64,000 nt of DNA from Phycisphaeraceae bacterium (GTDB lineage: Bacteria; Planctomycetota; Phycisphaerae; Phycisphaerales; UBA1924): positions 62,001 to 126,000 of the forward strand of contig RECQ01000053.1 in the NCBI GenBank assembly GCA_007693965.1. Direction: 5' to 3'. The position numbers and the translations under genes are program-made. Below the pieces are notes generated by a model. It was not told where the DNA came from. It searched no databases and worked only from the letters and a program-made list of their open reading frames with translations. Of this stretch, positions 49,280 through 59,014 are shown piece by piece; position 1 is the first letter of the stretch; each line of letters starts with the position of its first letter.

Positions 49280-51367
49280 TCACTCCACAGTGAGATTCCT
49301 CAGGTAGTCATCGCGCTCGAACCGGGCGGTGTCGAGCTCCTTCTGGATCTCGTCGCGCTGTTCGAGCAGCCGCTGCAGCTCCGTCTCCTGCTCGCCGAGC
49401 TGCGTCATGTAGCGTCGATACAGCTCGCTGTTGCGATCGATGGAGTTCATGTTGCTCCGGATGCGGGTCTGATCCCGTGTGATCTCAGCGCGCCGCTCAT
49501 TGAACGCGTTCACGCGTGATTCGAGATCGAGCACGCGCCCGTGAAGCTCCGCAGCACGCTCGATGGCCTTTCGGATCTCGCCCGACACCTCGCCGCTCTG
49601 CACATAGTTCAACAGCGCATCCGGCCGCAGGTTTGCCACCGTGAGCTGCGTCCTCTCGATGCGCTCCACGACCACGTCCAGCGTCTCGCGCTCGCCCGCG
49701 GGCAAATCCACCTCGAAGCGCCACAGCGTCGCCGACTCGCTCGCCGGCTCGGACGGATTCTTCAGCTCCCACCCCGTCGGCTTGCGGTGCTCGACCAGGA
49801 TCGTCCGGTCGCGCTCCGCATTTCTGCTGACGAATGTGTAGCTGGTGGTCTGGCGATGGCGCGTCTGCCGCTCCATCGTCCCCTTCACAATGCGAGTGAT
49901 GGACGATGACGACGTCTGCTTCACATCCGTCAGCGCCCGCACATCGAGATCCACCGCGTAGCTGAAGAGCCGCTGCTGGCCGCGCGAGGTGAAGCCGATC
50001 ATGGCGTCGCCCGCGTAGGACCCGCCGTCGTAGACGCTGATGGGCCCCGGCGTCAGCTCGACGCCGCTGGAGTTGGTCAGCTCAAAGCCGCGCATCGGGT
50101 GCTCGGCCTGGTCGCTCGGATTGTAGATTGAGATCCGCCGCCCCTCGATGGGCCCGGTGATGATGGGCAGCATGGCGCTGCGATTGCGCTCGATGCTGAC
50201 GGGGAAGTCGATGCGATACTGGAACTGCTCGCCCGTCTCGGCGCCGGTGGCGCCTGAAATGACGCCTCCACTCTCTTCGAAACGGAGCGCATCCATTTCT
50301 TGCATATCGGTGTCTCGATACACGCTTCCAGGTGCAGGTCCAGTGTTCTGCCCCATCCGATCAACTGCCCGCGATCGCATCGCCACCGCCGCCGCTCCCT
50401 CAGCAGACTCGCGCATAGCTCTGCGCGTCTGGAAGTCCGCCACCGCATCGTCATAGATCCGCGCTGCCGCCGCCAGCCCCATCACCGGCACCGCCACCGT
50501 TGGCCGCTGCATGAAAAGCGGCGTGTGCAGATCCATCACGAACGCCACCGGGTTCCCCGCCACCAGCGACAGCTCGACATCGTTCCAGTCGTGCTCCGTC
50601 GTGTTCTCGACGATCGCCCACCCCTGCATCCGCGCATCCCCATCCAACTCCGGCAGCGACAGGCGGTACGTCGTCTTCCACACCGGCGTCTCGTGCACGT
50701 ACGAAATCGACGCCCGCCGCGCCCCGTGCCCGGCGAACGACACGTCGATCGTCGCCTGCCGCTCCGACCGCGCCGAGGCCAGCAACGCCAGCGCCTGGTT
50801 CAATTCATCATTCAGCCCGGCGTTGAGCAGCTCGAACGAGGTGATCGAGTACACCGGCAGCGAACGAATGCCGCCCGATGTGAGCAGGTTCACGAAGGGC
50901 TGCGCGATCATCGACCGGTCATTCTGCGACGGCGCCTGCCGGGACTCCACGCCGAGAATCACCCCCTCCGCCCGCTCGCCCGCCATCTGCAGCCGGATCG
51001 ATTCACCCCGCAGCCCGGCAAGTATCTCGGCGATTTTCGGATTCTTCCCAAGATCCACCCCGAAGCTCGCCAGCCGTCTCGCCAGCGGCGCCTGCGAGTC
51101 GTACTGCACGTTCAGCACCCGCCCTCCATCCACCGACGCCACCAGCGACTTGAGAATGTCGTTCACCGCGTCCTTGTCCACACTGAGCGACACCGTCCGG
51201 TCGCCCTCGATCGTCCCGAAGTGCTGGAAGTCGCCCACGCCCGATCGGTACAGCGTGATCTTCCGCACGGGCAGCGCGTCATCCGCGATGCAGGTCAGCG
51301 GCGCCGCGAGTCCGGCGGCCAGAACGAGACATGTCAGCGTGCGCGGACGGTTCATCAGTGTGCGCAT
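49280..51367 (-). CDS. DUF4139 domain-containing exported protein
   Basis: A 695-aa exported protein. A signal peptide (1 to ~28) is followed by a beta-rich first part (ALPVRKITLYRSGVGDFQHF) and the DUF4139 region (about 200-545), with GWAIVENTTEHDWNDVELSL and the ...AGNPVAFVMDLHTPLFMQRP segment. The last ~100 residues form a coiled coil. Members of this family include the mucoidy inhibitor-like proteins; their biochemical role is not known. AAGGAG eight nt upstream supports the ATG at 51367; a second ATG four codons in is possible. The only complete minus-strand gene in the window. Divergent from the next gene with a 208-bp gap. Confidence 0.75.
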   Translation of the reverse strand: MRTLMNRPRTLTCLVLAAGLAAPLTCIADDALPVRKITLYRSGVGDFQHFGTIEGDRTVSLSVDKDAVNDILKSLVASVDGGRVLNVQYDSQAPLARRLASFGVDLGKNPKIAEILAGLRGESIRLQMAGERAEGVILGVESRQAPSQNDRSMIAQPFVNLLTSGGIRSLPVYSITSFELLNAGLNDELNQALALLASARSERQATIDVSFAGHGARRASISYVHETPVWKTTYRLSLPELDGDARMQGWAIVENTTEHDWNDVELSLVAGNPVAFVMDLHTPLFMQRPTVAVPVMGLAAAARIYDDAVADFQTRRAMRESAEGAAAVAMRSRAVDRMGQNTGPAPGSVYRDTDMQEMDALRFEESGGVISGATGAETGEQFQYRIDFPVSIERNRSAMLPIITGPIEGRRISIYNPSDQAEHPMRGFELTNSSGVELTPGPISVYDGGSYAGDAMIGFTSRGQQRLFSYAVDLDVRALTDVKQTSSSSITRIVKGTMERQTRHRQTTSYTFVSRNAERDRTILVEHRKPTGWELKNPSEPASESATLWRFEVDLPAGERETLDVVVERIERTQLTVANLRPDALLNYVQSGEVSGEIRKAIERAAELHGRVLDLESRVNAFNERRAEITRDQTRIRSNMNSIDRNSELYRRYMTQLGEQETELQRLLEQRDEIQKELDTARFERDDYLRNLTVE

Positions 51368-51561
51368 GGTCAGTGCTCCTTGGCGAGTGAATTGTCGGTG
51401 GTGTCAGTCGGCGTCGAGGCGGACCGGTTCGGAGGAGAGAACGGGGCCGCGGCCTGTAACTCAGACGCCCGCCCCGGCGGGAAGTTCACAGAGCGACGCC
51501 GGGTCCGTTCAGGGCCAGAGTCCGAGAGATCGGCCAAATCGGTTTCACCGGGTGAGGCCCG

Positions 51562-51567
51562 TATAGT
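51562..51567 (+). promoter_or_regulatory. -10 TATAGT ahead of the FAD/Fe-S oxidase gene
   Basis: TATAGT ends 8 nt before the GTG at 51576. The predicted transcription start falls at or next to the start codon, so the mRNA would be leaderless. The 208-bp divergent gap shows no good -35. Confidence 0.4.
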
Positions 51568-51575
51568 GTCGCGGC

Positions 51576-54500
51576 GTGTCCTCCACCCGTTTGCATGTCC
51601 TGAAAGATCCGCCGCAAGGCGCCGCCGCTCTCGATCCTTCCCGATCGTCCGACGCCTCGTGGTCGGAGGCCGAACGCGAACGCATCGCCCGCGATCTCGC
51701 CTCCGCCGTAGAGGGCGAGGTCCGCTTCGGCCTCCACGACCGCCTGCTCTATTCCACCGACGCCTCGCTCTACCAGGTCGAGCCGCTGGGCGTCGTCATC
51801 CCTGCCTCGATTGAGGACGTCGAGCGGGCCGTCCGCTTCTGCGCCGAGCGCCGCCTGCCCATCCTTCCCCGCGGCGGGGGCACCAGCCTCGCCGGCCAGT
51901 GCGTGAACCGGGCCGTCGTCATCGACTTCTCCGCACACTGCCGCAGTGTGGGGGAGGTGGATGTGCCCGGCCATCGCGTCCGCGTCGAGCCGGGCGTGAC
52001 GCTGGACGAACTCAATGAAGAAATCGCCCGCCGCAGCGAGCAGGGGGGGCGCCTCTTCTTCGGGCCCGATGTCGCCACCGCCCGCCACGCCAACATCGGC
52101 GGCATGGTCGGCAACAACTCCGCCGGCGCCCGCTCGATCCTATACGGGCGCACCGTGGAGAAGCTGCTCGGCCTCGACGTGCTGGTGACCGACGAGCGCG
52201 CCGAGCCCCACCGCCTGCGCCTGGAGCGGGGGGCCGCGAAGCACGACGAGCGCATCGCCGAGCTGACCCGCCGCGTCGCCGATGTGGTGCGCCGCAATGC
52301 GGACATCATCCGCGAGCGATTCCCGAAGACACGCCGGCGCGTCAACGGCTACAACCTCGATCTCATCCTCGACCAGCTCGAAGCAGGGGGAGAGGAGAAC
52401 ATCAACCTCGCCCATCTTGTCTGCGGCAGCGAGGGCACGCTCGCCATCACACTCGGCGCCGAACTGGAGCTGTCGCCCGTGCCCGCCGCCAAGGGGCTCG
52501 CGGTCGTCGGCTTCGCATCGCTCGAAGACGCCATCAGCGCCGTGTGCCCGATTCTCACGACCGAGCCCTCCGCGGTCGAGCTGCTGGACGACATGGTGAT
52601 CGACCTGGCCCGCGCCAACGCCGAGACGCGTCGGCATGTGAGCCTGCTCCCGGCGCCGCAGGACGGGCCGGTGAAGGCGGTGCTCTATGTCGAGTATTTC
52701 GCCGAGCGCGATGCGTCGGAGCTGGAGGAGCGCTTCGAGAAGCTGCGCGCCCTGCTCCCCGGCGCCCCCATGCACGCCCACACCAACCCGAGCGACATGG
52801 CGAGCGCCTGGAAGCTGCGCAAGGCGGGCGAGCCGCTGCTGCACGGCGTGCCCGGCCGGCGCAAGCCGCTGACGTTCATTGAAGACACGGCGGTCGATCC
52901 TTCGAAGCTCTCCGATTTCGTGCGCGATTTCCGCGCCATGGTCGATCGCCACGGAACCACCGCCGCGTTCTATGCGCACGCGTCCGTCGGCTGCCTGCAC
53001 ATCCGCCCGCTGCTCGATCCGCGCGATCCGAAGGACGCCGAGAGCCTGGTCAGCATCGCCGAGGAGGCGACGGACCTCGTCAAACGCTACGGCGGCGCCC
53101 TCTCCGGCGAACACGGCGACGGACGCGTCCGTTCGCCGCTGCTGGAGCGATTTTACGGCCCCGAGCTGATGCAGGCCTTCCGTGAGATCAAGCAGATCTT
53201 CGACCCGCTCAACCTGATGAACCCCGGCGACATCGTGGGCGCCGGCCCCGTCAGCGAAATCCTCCAGCGGACACGCATCAACCCCGAACCGGCGCCCGAT
53301 CGCCCGGCGAAGATCCCTGATGTCGAGACGTATTACGACTACGGCGACCAGCACGGCTTCGAAGGCGCCGTCGAGATGTGCAACGGCGCCGGCGTCTGCC
53401 GCAAGAAACAGGGCGGCACAATGTGCCCCTCCTACATGGGCACGCTCGACGAGCGCCACTCCACCCGCGGCCGGGGCAACGCCCTCCGCCTCGCCATCAG
53501 CGGCCAGCTCGATGCGCACAAACCCGGCGAGCCGGCGTGGAACGACGCCGAAACCATGCGCACGCTCGACCTCTGTCTCTCCTGCAAGGCGTGCAAATCG
53601 GAGTGCCCAAGCAACGTGGACATCGCCCGTCTGAAGGCGGAGTACACGGCGCAGCGGTACAAATCCGGCGTCCGTCCGCCGCTCAGTTCAAGGATCTTCG
53701 GGCGCGTGCGCACGCTGAATCGGCTTGGCGCCATCGCGCCGGGGCTCTTCAACTTCATGCAGGAGCTGGCGCCGTCGCGGATGATCGCCTCGAAGCTGCT
53801 CGGCGTGGCGCCGCAGCGGAAACTGCCGCGGTTCTCGCGTTCGCTGTACTCAATTCGCAGGCGGGGGAAGAGCGCCGCGAAGGGCGCCAGGCGTGTGGCC
53901 CTCTTCGGCGACTGCTTCAGCGCCTACGGCGAATCCCGCATCGGCGCCGCAGCGGTGGATGTGCTCGAATCGCTCGGCTACGAGGTGGTCCTCCCACGTA
54001 CAGGCTGCTGCGCCAGGCCCATGATGTCGCTCGGGCTCCTCGACGATGCGATCCGCATGGCCGATCGAACCATCGAAGCGCTCCGCTCCGTCATCGACGA
54101 CGACTCCGTCGAGGCGATCCTCGTGATTGAGCCATCCTGCCTCTCAGCGTTCAAGGACGATTACCTGCAGCTCAAACTGCGTACACCGATGGACGTGCGG
54201 CGCAAACTGTCGGACAAATCATCTCTGGTCGAACACTTCATCGAGGCGCACTGGGATGAACATCCGCGCTCGTGCAGGATTGAGCCATCCCGAGCCATGC
54301 AGGATGACGCCAGCGTGATCTTCCACGGCCACTGCCACCAGAAGGCGCTGTGGGGCGATGAGACGAGCGCCGCCCTCCTTCGTCGCCTTGTCGGACCGGA
54401 GCGCGTGCAGACGCTCGACGCCGGCTGCTGCGGCATGGCGGGATCCTTCGGCTACGTGCGCTCCCACTACGATCTGTCCATGAAGATCGGCGAGCTGAGC

Positions 54501-54653
54501 CTCTTTCCCGCGGTGCGCGCCGGGAAAGCGCACGATGTGATCGTGGCGCCGGGGACATCCTGCCGCCACCAGGTCGCCGACGGGACCGGGCGGCGCGCGA
54601 TGCACCCGATCGAACTGGCCGCGGCCGTCATCGCGCCGGAGGAGCAACCATGA
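51576..54653 (+). CDS. FAD-linked / Fe-S D-2-hydroxyacid dehydrogenase, YdiJ type
   Basis: A 1025-aa fusion enzyme. The FAD-binding (PCMH) part lies at ~60-250 (PILPRGGGTSLAGQCVNRAV, GGMVGNNSAGARSILYGRTV). An FAD-oxidase C-terminal domain follows, containing HASVGCLHIRPLLDPRDPKD and GEHGDG. Two 4Fe-4S ferredoxin-type clusters come next: CNGAGVCRKKQGGTMCPSYM near 601 and CLSCKACKSECPSNVD near 667. The C-terminal CCG domain has TGCCARP near 810 and DAGCCGMAGSFGY near 950. Length and order match the E. coli D-2-hydroxyglutarate dehydrogenase YdiJ; lactate or glycolate oxidation is also possible. It overlaps the M24 peptidase gene by ATGA. The start is GTG. Confidence 0.88.
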   Translation: MSSTRLHVLKDPPQGAAALDPSRSSDASWSEAERERIARDLASAVEGEVRFGLHDRLLYSTDASLYQVEPLGVVIPASIEDVERAVRFCAERRLPILPRGGGTSLAGQCVNRAVVIDFSAHCRSVGEVDVPGHRVRVEPGVTLDELNEEIARRSEQGGRLFFGPDVATARHANIGGMVGNNSAGARSILYGRTVEKLLGLDVLVTDERAEPHRLRLERGAAKHDERIAELTRRVADVVRRNADIIRERFPKTRRRVNGYNLDLILDQLEAGGEENINLAHLVCGSEGTLAITLGAELELSPVPAAKGLAVVGFASLEDAISAVCPILTTEPSAVELLDDMVIDLARANAETRRHVSLLPAPQDGPVKAVLYVEYFAERDASELEERFEKLRALLPGAPMHAHTNPSDMASAWKLRKAGEPLLHGVPGRRKPLTFIEDTAVDPSKLSDFVRDFRAMVDRHGTTAAFYAHASVGCLHIRPLLDPRDPKDAESLVSIAEEATDLVKRYGGALSGEHGDGRVRSPLLERFYGPELMQAFREIKQIFDPLNLMNPGDIVGAGPVSEILQRTRINPEPAPDRPAKIPDVETYYDYGDQHGFEGAVEMCNGAGVCRKKQGGTMCPSYMGTLDERHSTRGRGNALRLAISGQLDAHKPGEPAWNDAETMRTLDLCLSCKACKSECPSNVDIARLKAEYTAQRYKSGVRPPLSSRIFGRVRTLNRLGAIAPGLFNFMQELAPSRMIASKLLGVAPQRKLPRFSRSLYSIRRRGKSAAKGARRVALFGDCFSAYGESRIGAAAVDVLESLGYEVVLPRTGCCARPMMSLGLLDDAIRMADRTIEALRSVIDDDSVEAILVIEPSCLSAFKDDYLQLKLRTPMDVRRKLSDKSSLVEHFIEAHWDEHPRSCRIEPSRAMQDDASVIFHGHCHQKALWGDETSAALLRRLVGPERVQTLDAGCCGMAGSFGYVRSHYDLSMKIGELSLFPAVRAGKAHDVIVAPGTSCRHQVADGTGRRAMHPIELAAAVIAPEEQP

Positions 54654-55804
54654 CCGACCGCCCCGTGATCCTCGCCGGCGTTCCCACACAGAATCTCAGC
54701 ATCTATCGGCGCACGCGCTTCGCCGTGGGCGATACGGTCGTCTTCATCGAACTGCCCGGTGAGGGAACGTTTCTCATCCTGCGCAACATCGAGATGGACC
54801 GGGCCAGAAAGGCGGGCGCTGCGGACCACATCCACGCGCCGGCGGATTTCGCCCCCGCGGGCGGGCTCTCCGGCGATCGCGACACGGCCAATGCCCAGGC
54901 CGCCGCGGAGCTGCTGAAAAAGCACGGCGTCTCCGAAATCTGGACCGATCGCGCCCTGCCAATGCTCTTCACCCACATGCTCACCGAGTCGGGCGTTGTG
55001 GTGCGCTGCGACCCGGAGATGGGCGTGCTGGAGCGCCGCGCCAAGGACGAGCATGAAGTCGAGCACCTGCGAAAAGCGCAACGGATGACGGAAGATGTGG
55101 TCTCCATGGCGTGCAGGTTGATCGGCGCCGCCTCCGTCGGCGAGCGCGGCGAGCTGCGCAGCGCCGGCGAACCGCTCACCAGCGAGTTCGTGCGGGCGCA
55201 GATCAACATTTTCCTGCTCCACCACGGGATGGACACCTGCAACAGCGTCGTCGCGGGCGGTCCACAGGGCGCCGACTGCCACGACCGCGGCTCCGGACCG
55301 CTCCGCACCGGTGAGCCGATCATCATTGATGTCTTCCCGCGCGACCCGGTCTCGCTCTACTGCGGCGACTGCACGCGCACCGTCGTGCACGGGCGCAAGC
55401 AGGACATCCCCGATCCCGTCGTGCGCATGCATCGCGCCGTCGTCGAGGCGAAGCAGGCCGCGATCAGCGCCACGCGGGCCGGCGTCACCGGCGAGGCGGT
55501 GCACGAGGCGGCCTGCGCGGTGATTCGCGAGCATGGCTACGAGATCGGTCTGCCGCCGAAAGGCGCCCCCGACGGCTACACCGGCTTTGTCCACGGCACG
55601 GGGCACGGGGTCGGCCTCGACGTCCATGAGCCGCCCCTGCTCGATGCGGGCGGCCCTGAACTGGTGGTGGGCGATGCGCTCACCATCGAGCCCGGGCTCT
55701 ACGGCCGCGCTGTGGGAGGCATTCGCGTCGAGGACATGGTGATCGTCCGTGAAGATGGCTGTGAGAATCTGAACACCATTCCTGAGGGGTTGACCTGGGA
55801 ATGA
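54650..55804 (+). CDS. M24-family Xaa-Pro peptidase
   Basis: A 384-aa metallopeptidase. The N-terminal ~155 residues are the creatinase-like non-catalytic domain. The C-terminal pita-bread catalytic domain has the metal ligands in order: IIIDVFPRD and GDCTRTV (the two Asp), HGTGHGVGLDVHEPP (His, near 314), IEPGLYG (Glu) and VEDMVI (Glu). It removes N-terminal residues next to proline; PepQ-like dipeptidase activity is also possible. The ATG overlaps the dehydrogenase stop. The C-terminus EGLTWE is short. No clear link to the partner enzyme. Confidence 0.85.
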   Translation: MTDRPVILAGVPTQNLSIYRRTRFAVGDTVVFIELPGEGTFLILRNIEMDRARKAGAADHIHAPADFAPAGGLSGDRDTANAQAAAELLKKHGVSEIWTDRALPMLFTHMLTESGVVVRCDPEMGVLERRAKDEHEVEHLRKAQRMTEDVVSMACRLIGAASVGERGELRSAGEPLTSEFVRAQINIFLLHHGMDTCNSVVAGGPQGADCHDRGSGPLRTGEPIIIDVFPRDPVSLYCGDCTRTVVHGRKQDIPDPVVRMHRAVVEAKQAAISATRAGVTGEAVHEAACAVIREHGYEIGLPPKGAPDGYTGFVHGTGHGVGLDVHEPPLLDAGGPELVVGDALTIEPGLYGRAVGGIRVEDMVIVREDGCENLNTIPEGLTWE

Positions 55805-55890
55805 GCCGGTTGTGAAGCGGTTGACGCTTCCTCGGAGTGGTCCGGCGCGTGTCTCCCGATTTGTTCCAAAAAGCGGCCGCCGCCCGCCGA

Positions 55891-55896
55891 TACAGT
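55891..55896 (+). promoter_or_regulatory. -10-like TACAGT ahead of murE
   Basis: TACAGT 44 nt before the murE ATG. If used, the transcript starts near 55903, so that the hairpin at 55903-55923 would be at its very 5' end. No convincing -35. Confidence 0.35.
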
Positions 55897-55902
55897 GGGT
55901 GT

Positions 55903-55923
55903 CGGAATCCGCTCAGGATTCCG
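55903..55923 (+). promoter_or_regulatory. hairpin at the 5' end of the murE leader
   Basis: CGGAATCC, loop GCTCA, GGATTCCG: a perfect 8-bp stem between the -10-like hexamer and the ATG, ending 17 nt before it. It could protect the mRNA end or bind a regulator. Confidence 0.4.
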
Positions 55924-55940
55924 CACGGAGCCGGCGAACC

Positions 55941-57563
55941 ATGACACTCGGGGATCTGATTTCAGGATTCGGACTCCGCCTGCGCGATCCGGGCGCGGCG
56001 GGCGTTCGCATCTGCGACATCACCGAGGACAGCCGCACCGTCATGCCTGGCTCGCTCTTCATCGCCCGCCGGGGTGAACGCCACGACGGGCGGGTCCACA
56101 TCGCCGGGGCCGTCCGAGCCGGCGCCGCGGCGGTGCTGGTCGACGCCGGCGACGGCGATGTCAAGCCGGCCGGCGTCCCGATCGTCGAGGCGGACGACAT
56201 CATGCTGGCGATGGCCCAACTCGGCGAGCGCTTCTATGGCGATCCCTCTTCGAGCATGGCCCTCATCGGCGTCACCGGCACCAACGGCAAGACCACCGTC
56301 GCCCACCTGGCCCACCAGCTCATGGGGCGGGCGGGGAAGCGCTGCGGCCTGATCGGCACGGTCACAATCGACGACGGCGTCGATCTCGTCCCCGCCTCGA
56401 TGACGACCCCCGGCGCCATCGAACTCAGCCGCCTGCTCTCGGTCATGCTCGAGTCCGGGTGCGAGGCGGTCGCCATGGAGGTGTCGAGCCACGCGCTGGA
56501 GCAGAAGCGCGTCGCGGCCCTGCGGTTCAAGGTCGGCGTCTTCACCAACCTGACTGGCGACCATCTCGATTACCACGGCTCGATGGAGGCGTATGCCCGC
56601 GCCAAGCGGCGGCTCTTCGAACTCCTTCCGGATGACGGTCTCGCGATCATTAACAGCGCCGACCCGCACGCCCGCGACATGGTCGCAAAGTGCCCGGCCC
56701 GCATCCTGAAGTGCGCGATCGGCCAGGCGCCGGACGCCGAGGGATGCGCCATCAGCGGCGTGCCGGCAGGCCCCATGCGCACGCATGTGAAGCTCGTCGG
56801 CCCGTGGGGTGAAATCGAGGGCGATGTGGCGCTGGTGGGTGAGCACAACCTGATGAACCTGTTGCAGGCGGTGGCGGCGGTCCACGGCGCCGGGGCGCCT
56901 CGGGAGCGGATCGAGGCGGCGCTCCGCTGGATCTCGGCGCCGCCGGGACGCTGCGAGCCGGTCATCGCCCGCGACGACTCGGGCGCGCCCATCGAAGCTC
57001 ACTTCACAACGCTGGTCGATTTCGCCCACACCGACGATGCGCTTCGCAGCGCGCTGACGGCCCTGCGCCCGGCGCTGCCCACGGGCGGGAAGTTGCGGGT
57101 TGTCTTCGGCTGCGGCGGGGATCGCGACACTTCCAAGCGCCCGCGCATGGGCGCTGTCGCGTCCGAGCTGGCGGATCATGTGATCATCACCAGCGACAAC
57201 CCGCGCACAGAGGACCCGGAGGCGATTATCAGCGAAATCCTCGCAGGCGCCCCCGCATCAACGCACAGCCGCATCGACACCGAAGCGGACCGCGAACGCG
57301 CCATCCGGCTGGCGGTGAGCGCCGCGCGCGAAGGCGACATCGTGCTCATCGCAGGCAAAGGGCACGAGAAAGAGCAGATTCTTCCTGATGGGCATGGCGG
57401 CACGGCCCCCCGGCCATTCGATGATCTGCTGATCGCCGCCGAGGCGATTCGGCGACGATTCGCAGGAATTACAGAGCAGTCCGCACCGCCGGCGATCGTG
57501 TCGACGCCAACCGAACACGCCGAACGCAGCGCCGGCGCCCACAGCAGAGAGGAGAGAGGGTGA
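55941..57563 (+). CDS. murE: UDP-N-acetylmuramoyl-tripeptide synthetase, meso-diaminopimelate adding
   Basis: Mur ligase that adds the third residue to UDP-MurNAc-dipeptide; 540 aa. The ATP-binding GTNGKTT is at 113-119, then FTNLTGDHLDYHGSMEAYAR. The DNPR motif at 419-422 marks the enzymes that add meso-diaminopimelate rather than lysine. The N-terminal domain recognises the UDP part (ICDITEDSRTVMPGSLFIAR). The ~40 C-terminal residues beyond the family end are Ala/Pro rich. GGAG precedes the ATG; an in-frame ATG further upstream is unlikely, as it has no family similarity. It overlaps murF (GTGA). Confidence 0.95.
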   Translation: MTLGDLISGFGLRLRDPGAAGVRICDITEDSRTVMPGSLFIARRGERHDGRVHIAGAVRAGAAAVLVDAGDGDVKPAGVPIVEADDIMLAMAQLGERFYGDPSSSMALIGVTGTNGKTTVAHLAHQLMGRAGKRCGLIGTVTIDDGVDLVPASMTTPGAIELSRLLSVMLESGCEAVAMEVSSHALEQKRVAALRFKVGVFTNLTGDHLDYHGSMEAYARAKRRLFELLPDDGLAIINSADPHARDMVAKCPARILKCAIGQAPDAEGCAISGVPAGPMRTHVKLVGPWGEIEGDVALVGEHNLMNLLQAVAAVHGAGAPRERIEAALRWISAPPGRCEPVIARDDSGAPIEAHFTTLVDFAHTDDALRSALTALRPALPTGGKLRVVFGCGGDRDTSKRPRMGAVASELADHVIITSDNPRTEDPEAIISEILAGAPASTHSRIDTEADRERAIRLAVSAAREGDIVLIAGKGHEKEQILPDGHGGTAPRPFDDLLIAAEAIRRRFAGITEQSAPPAIVSTPTEHAERSAGAHSREERG

Positions 57564-59002
57564 ATTTCTGGACCGCCGAACAAATCCGCATCAACACCGG
57601 CGGCGCCTGGGTGGCGCGGCCGAAGGGATCGTCGACGCCCCAGATCACCGGCCTCAGCGCCGACTCGCGCACGCTCAAGCCCGGCGAAGTCTTCCTCGCC
57701 CTCCGCGGCGAGCGCTTCGATGGCCACCACTTCCTTGATAAGGCGATCGAAGCCGGCGCCGCCCTGCTGATCATCGACGATCCCGCATCCGCGCCGAAGA
57801 AGCCGCCGGAGGGTGTGGGCGTCATCAAAGTTCCCGACTGTCTCGCGGCCCTCGGCCGGCTCGCGGGCGCGTACCGGCGCACGCTCGAATCCACGCGCGT
57901 CATCGCCGTCACCGGCTCCAACGGCAAGACGACCACCACTCGGCTCATTCACGCCGCGCTCTCGACGCGTCTCCGCGGCGCCACCAGTCCTAAGAGCTTC
58001 AACAACGAAATCGGCGTTCCGCTCACCATCCTCAGCGCAAGGCCCGGCGATCAGTATCTCGTCTGCGAGGCGGGCACGAACGCGCCGGGCGAGCTGGCGG
58101 CGTTGGGCGCGATCATCGAGCCCGACATCGTCGTCATCACATCGATCGGGGCTGCGCACCTGGAGGGGCTGGGCGACATCGAGGACGTCGCCGTCGAGAA
58201 GGCGTCGCTGCTGAGCTACCTGCGCCCCGGAGGCCTCGCCGTCGTCACCGCCGACACCGACCTGCTGGACGACCACCTCAAGCCCGCGCCCAACGTTGTG
58301 CGATTCGGCGTCAGCGAGGATGCGGACCTGCGCCTCACCTCGTGTGAGCCCATCGTGAGTGAAACGGGCCGACGCGGTGTGCGCTTCGTCGTCAACGGAC
58401 ATGCGACATTCGAGATGCCGATCCCCGGCGAGCACAACGCGCTGAACGCGCTGGCCGCCATCGCGGTGGGGCGGCGGCTGGGCCTCGACGAGCCGACCAT
58501 CGCCGAGGGGCTGCGCACCGCCACAGCGCCGGAGATGCGCCTGCAGATCCGACGCATCGGCGAGATCGAGGTGTGGAACGACGCCTACAACGCCAACCCC
58601 GACTCGATGGCCGCGGCGATCCACGCCTTCGTCGCCGGCGCATCCGGCGCCACGCGCCGCGTGGCGGTGCTGGGCGAGATGCTGGAGCTGGGCGACGCCG
58701 CCCCGGAGCTGCACGAGCAGGTGGCGGAGGTGATTCTCGAATGCGGTGGCGTGGACCTCGTGATCGCGGTGGGGCCGCTGGCGCTGCATCTGGCCGAGCG
58801 GCTGGAGCGCGACTGGTCGGAGGAGCGGGTCCGCGTGGTGCCCACGCTCTCGGAGACCGCCCGGGGGTGGATCGCCGGGCTGCTGCGCGAGGGAGACGCG
58901 GTGCTGCTCAAAGGCTCGCGCCGCGTGGGCCTCGAGCGGCTGGAGCCGGAGATCGAGAAGCGATTCGCGGGGCGATCGAAGGCGGCCGGCGCCCCGGGTT
59001 GA
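57560..59002 (+). CDS. murF: UDP-N-acetylmuramoyl-tripeptide--D-alanyl-D-alanine ligase
   Basis: Mur ligase that adds D-Ala-D-Ala to make the pentapeptide precursor; 480 aa. The N-terminal substrate domain contains ITGLSADSRTLKPGEVFLAL, typical of MurF. The P-loop VTGSNGKTTTTRLIHAAL lies at ~116-133, and the middle has EAGTNAPGELAALGAIIEPD. The C-terminal domain includes WNDAYNANPDSMAAAI. The GTG start overlaps the murE stop, so the two are translationally coupled. A 212-bp gap with a 29-bp inverted repeat follows. Confidence 0.95.
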   Translation: MNFWTAEQIRINTGGAWVARPKGSSTPQITGLSADSRTLKPGEVFLALRGERFDGHHFLDKAIEAGAALLIIDDPASAPKKPPEGVGVIKVPDCLAALGRLAGAYRRTLESTRVIAVTGSNGKTTTTRLIHAALSTRLRGATSPKSFNNEIGVPLTILSARPGDQYLVCEAGTNAPGELAALGAIIEPDIVVITSIGAAHLEGLGDIEDVAVEKASLLSYLRPGGLAVVTADTDLLDDHLKPAPNVVRFGVSEDADLRLTSCEPIVSETGRRGVRFVVNGHATFEMPIPGEHNALNALAAIAVGRRLGLDEPTIAEGLRTATAPEMRLQIRRIGEIEVWNDAYNANPDSMAAAIHAFVAGASGATRRVAVLGEMLELGDAAPELHEQVAEVILECGGVDLVIAVGPLALHLAERLERDWSEERVRVVPTLSETARGWIAGLLREGDAVLLKGSRRVGLERLEPEIEKRFAGRSKAAGAPG

Positions 59003-59014
59003 GCAGGGTCGGAA

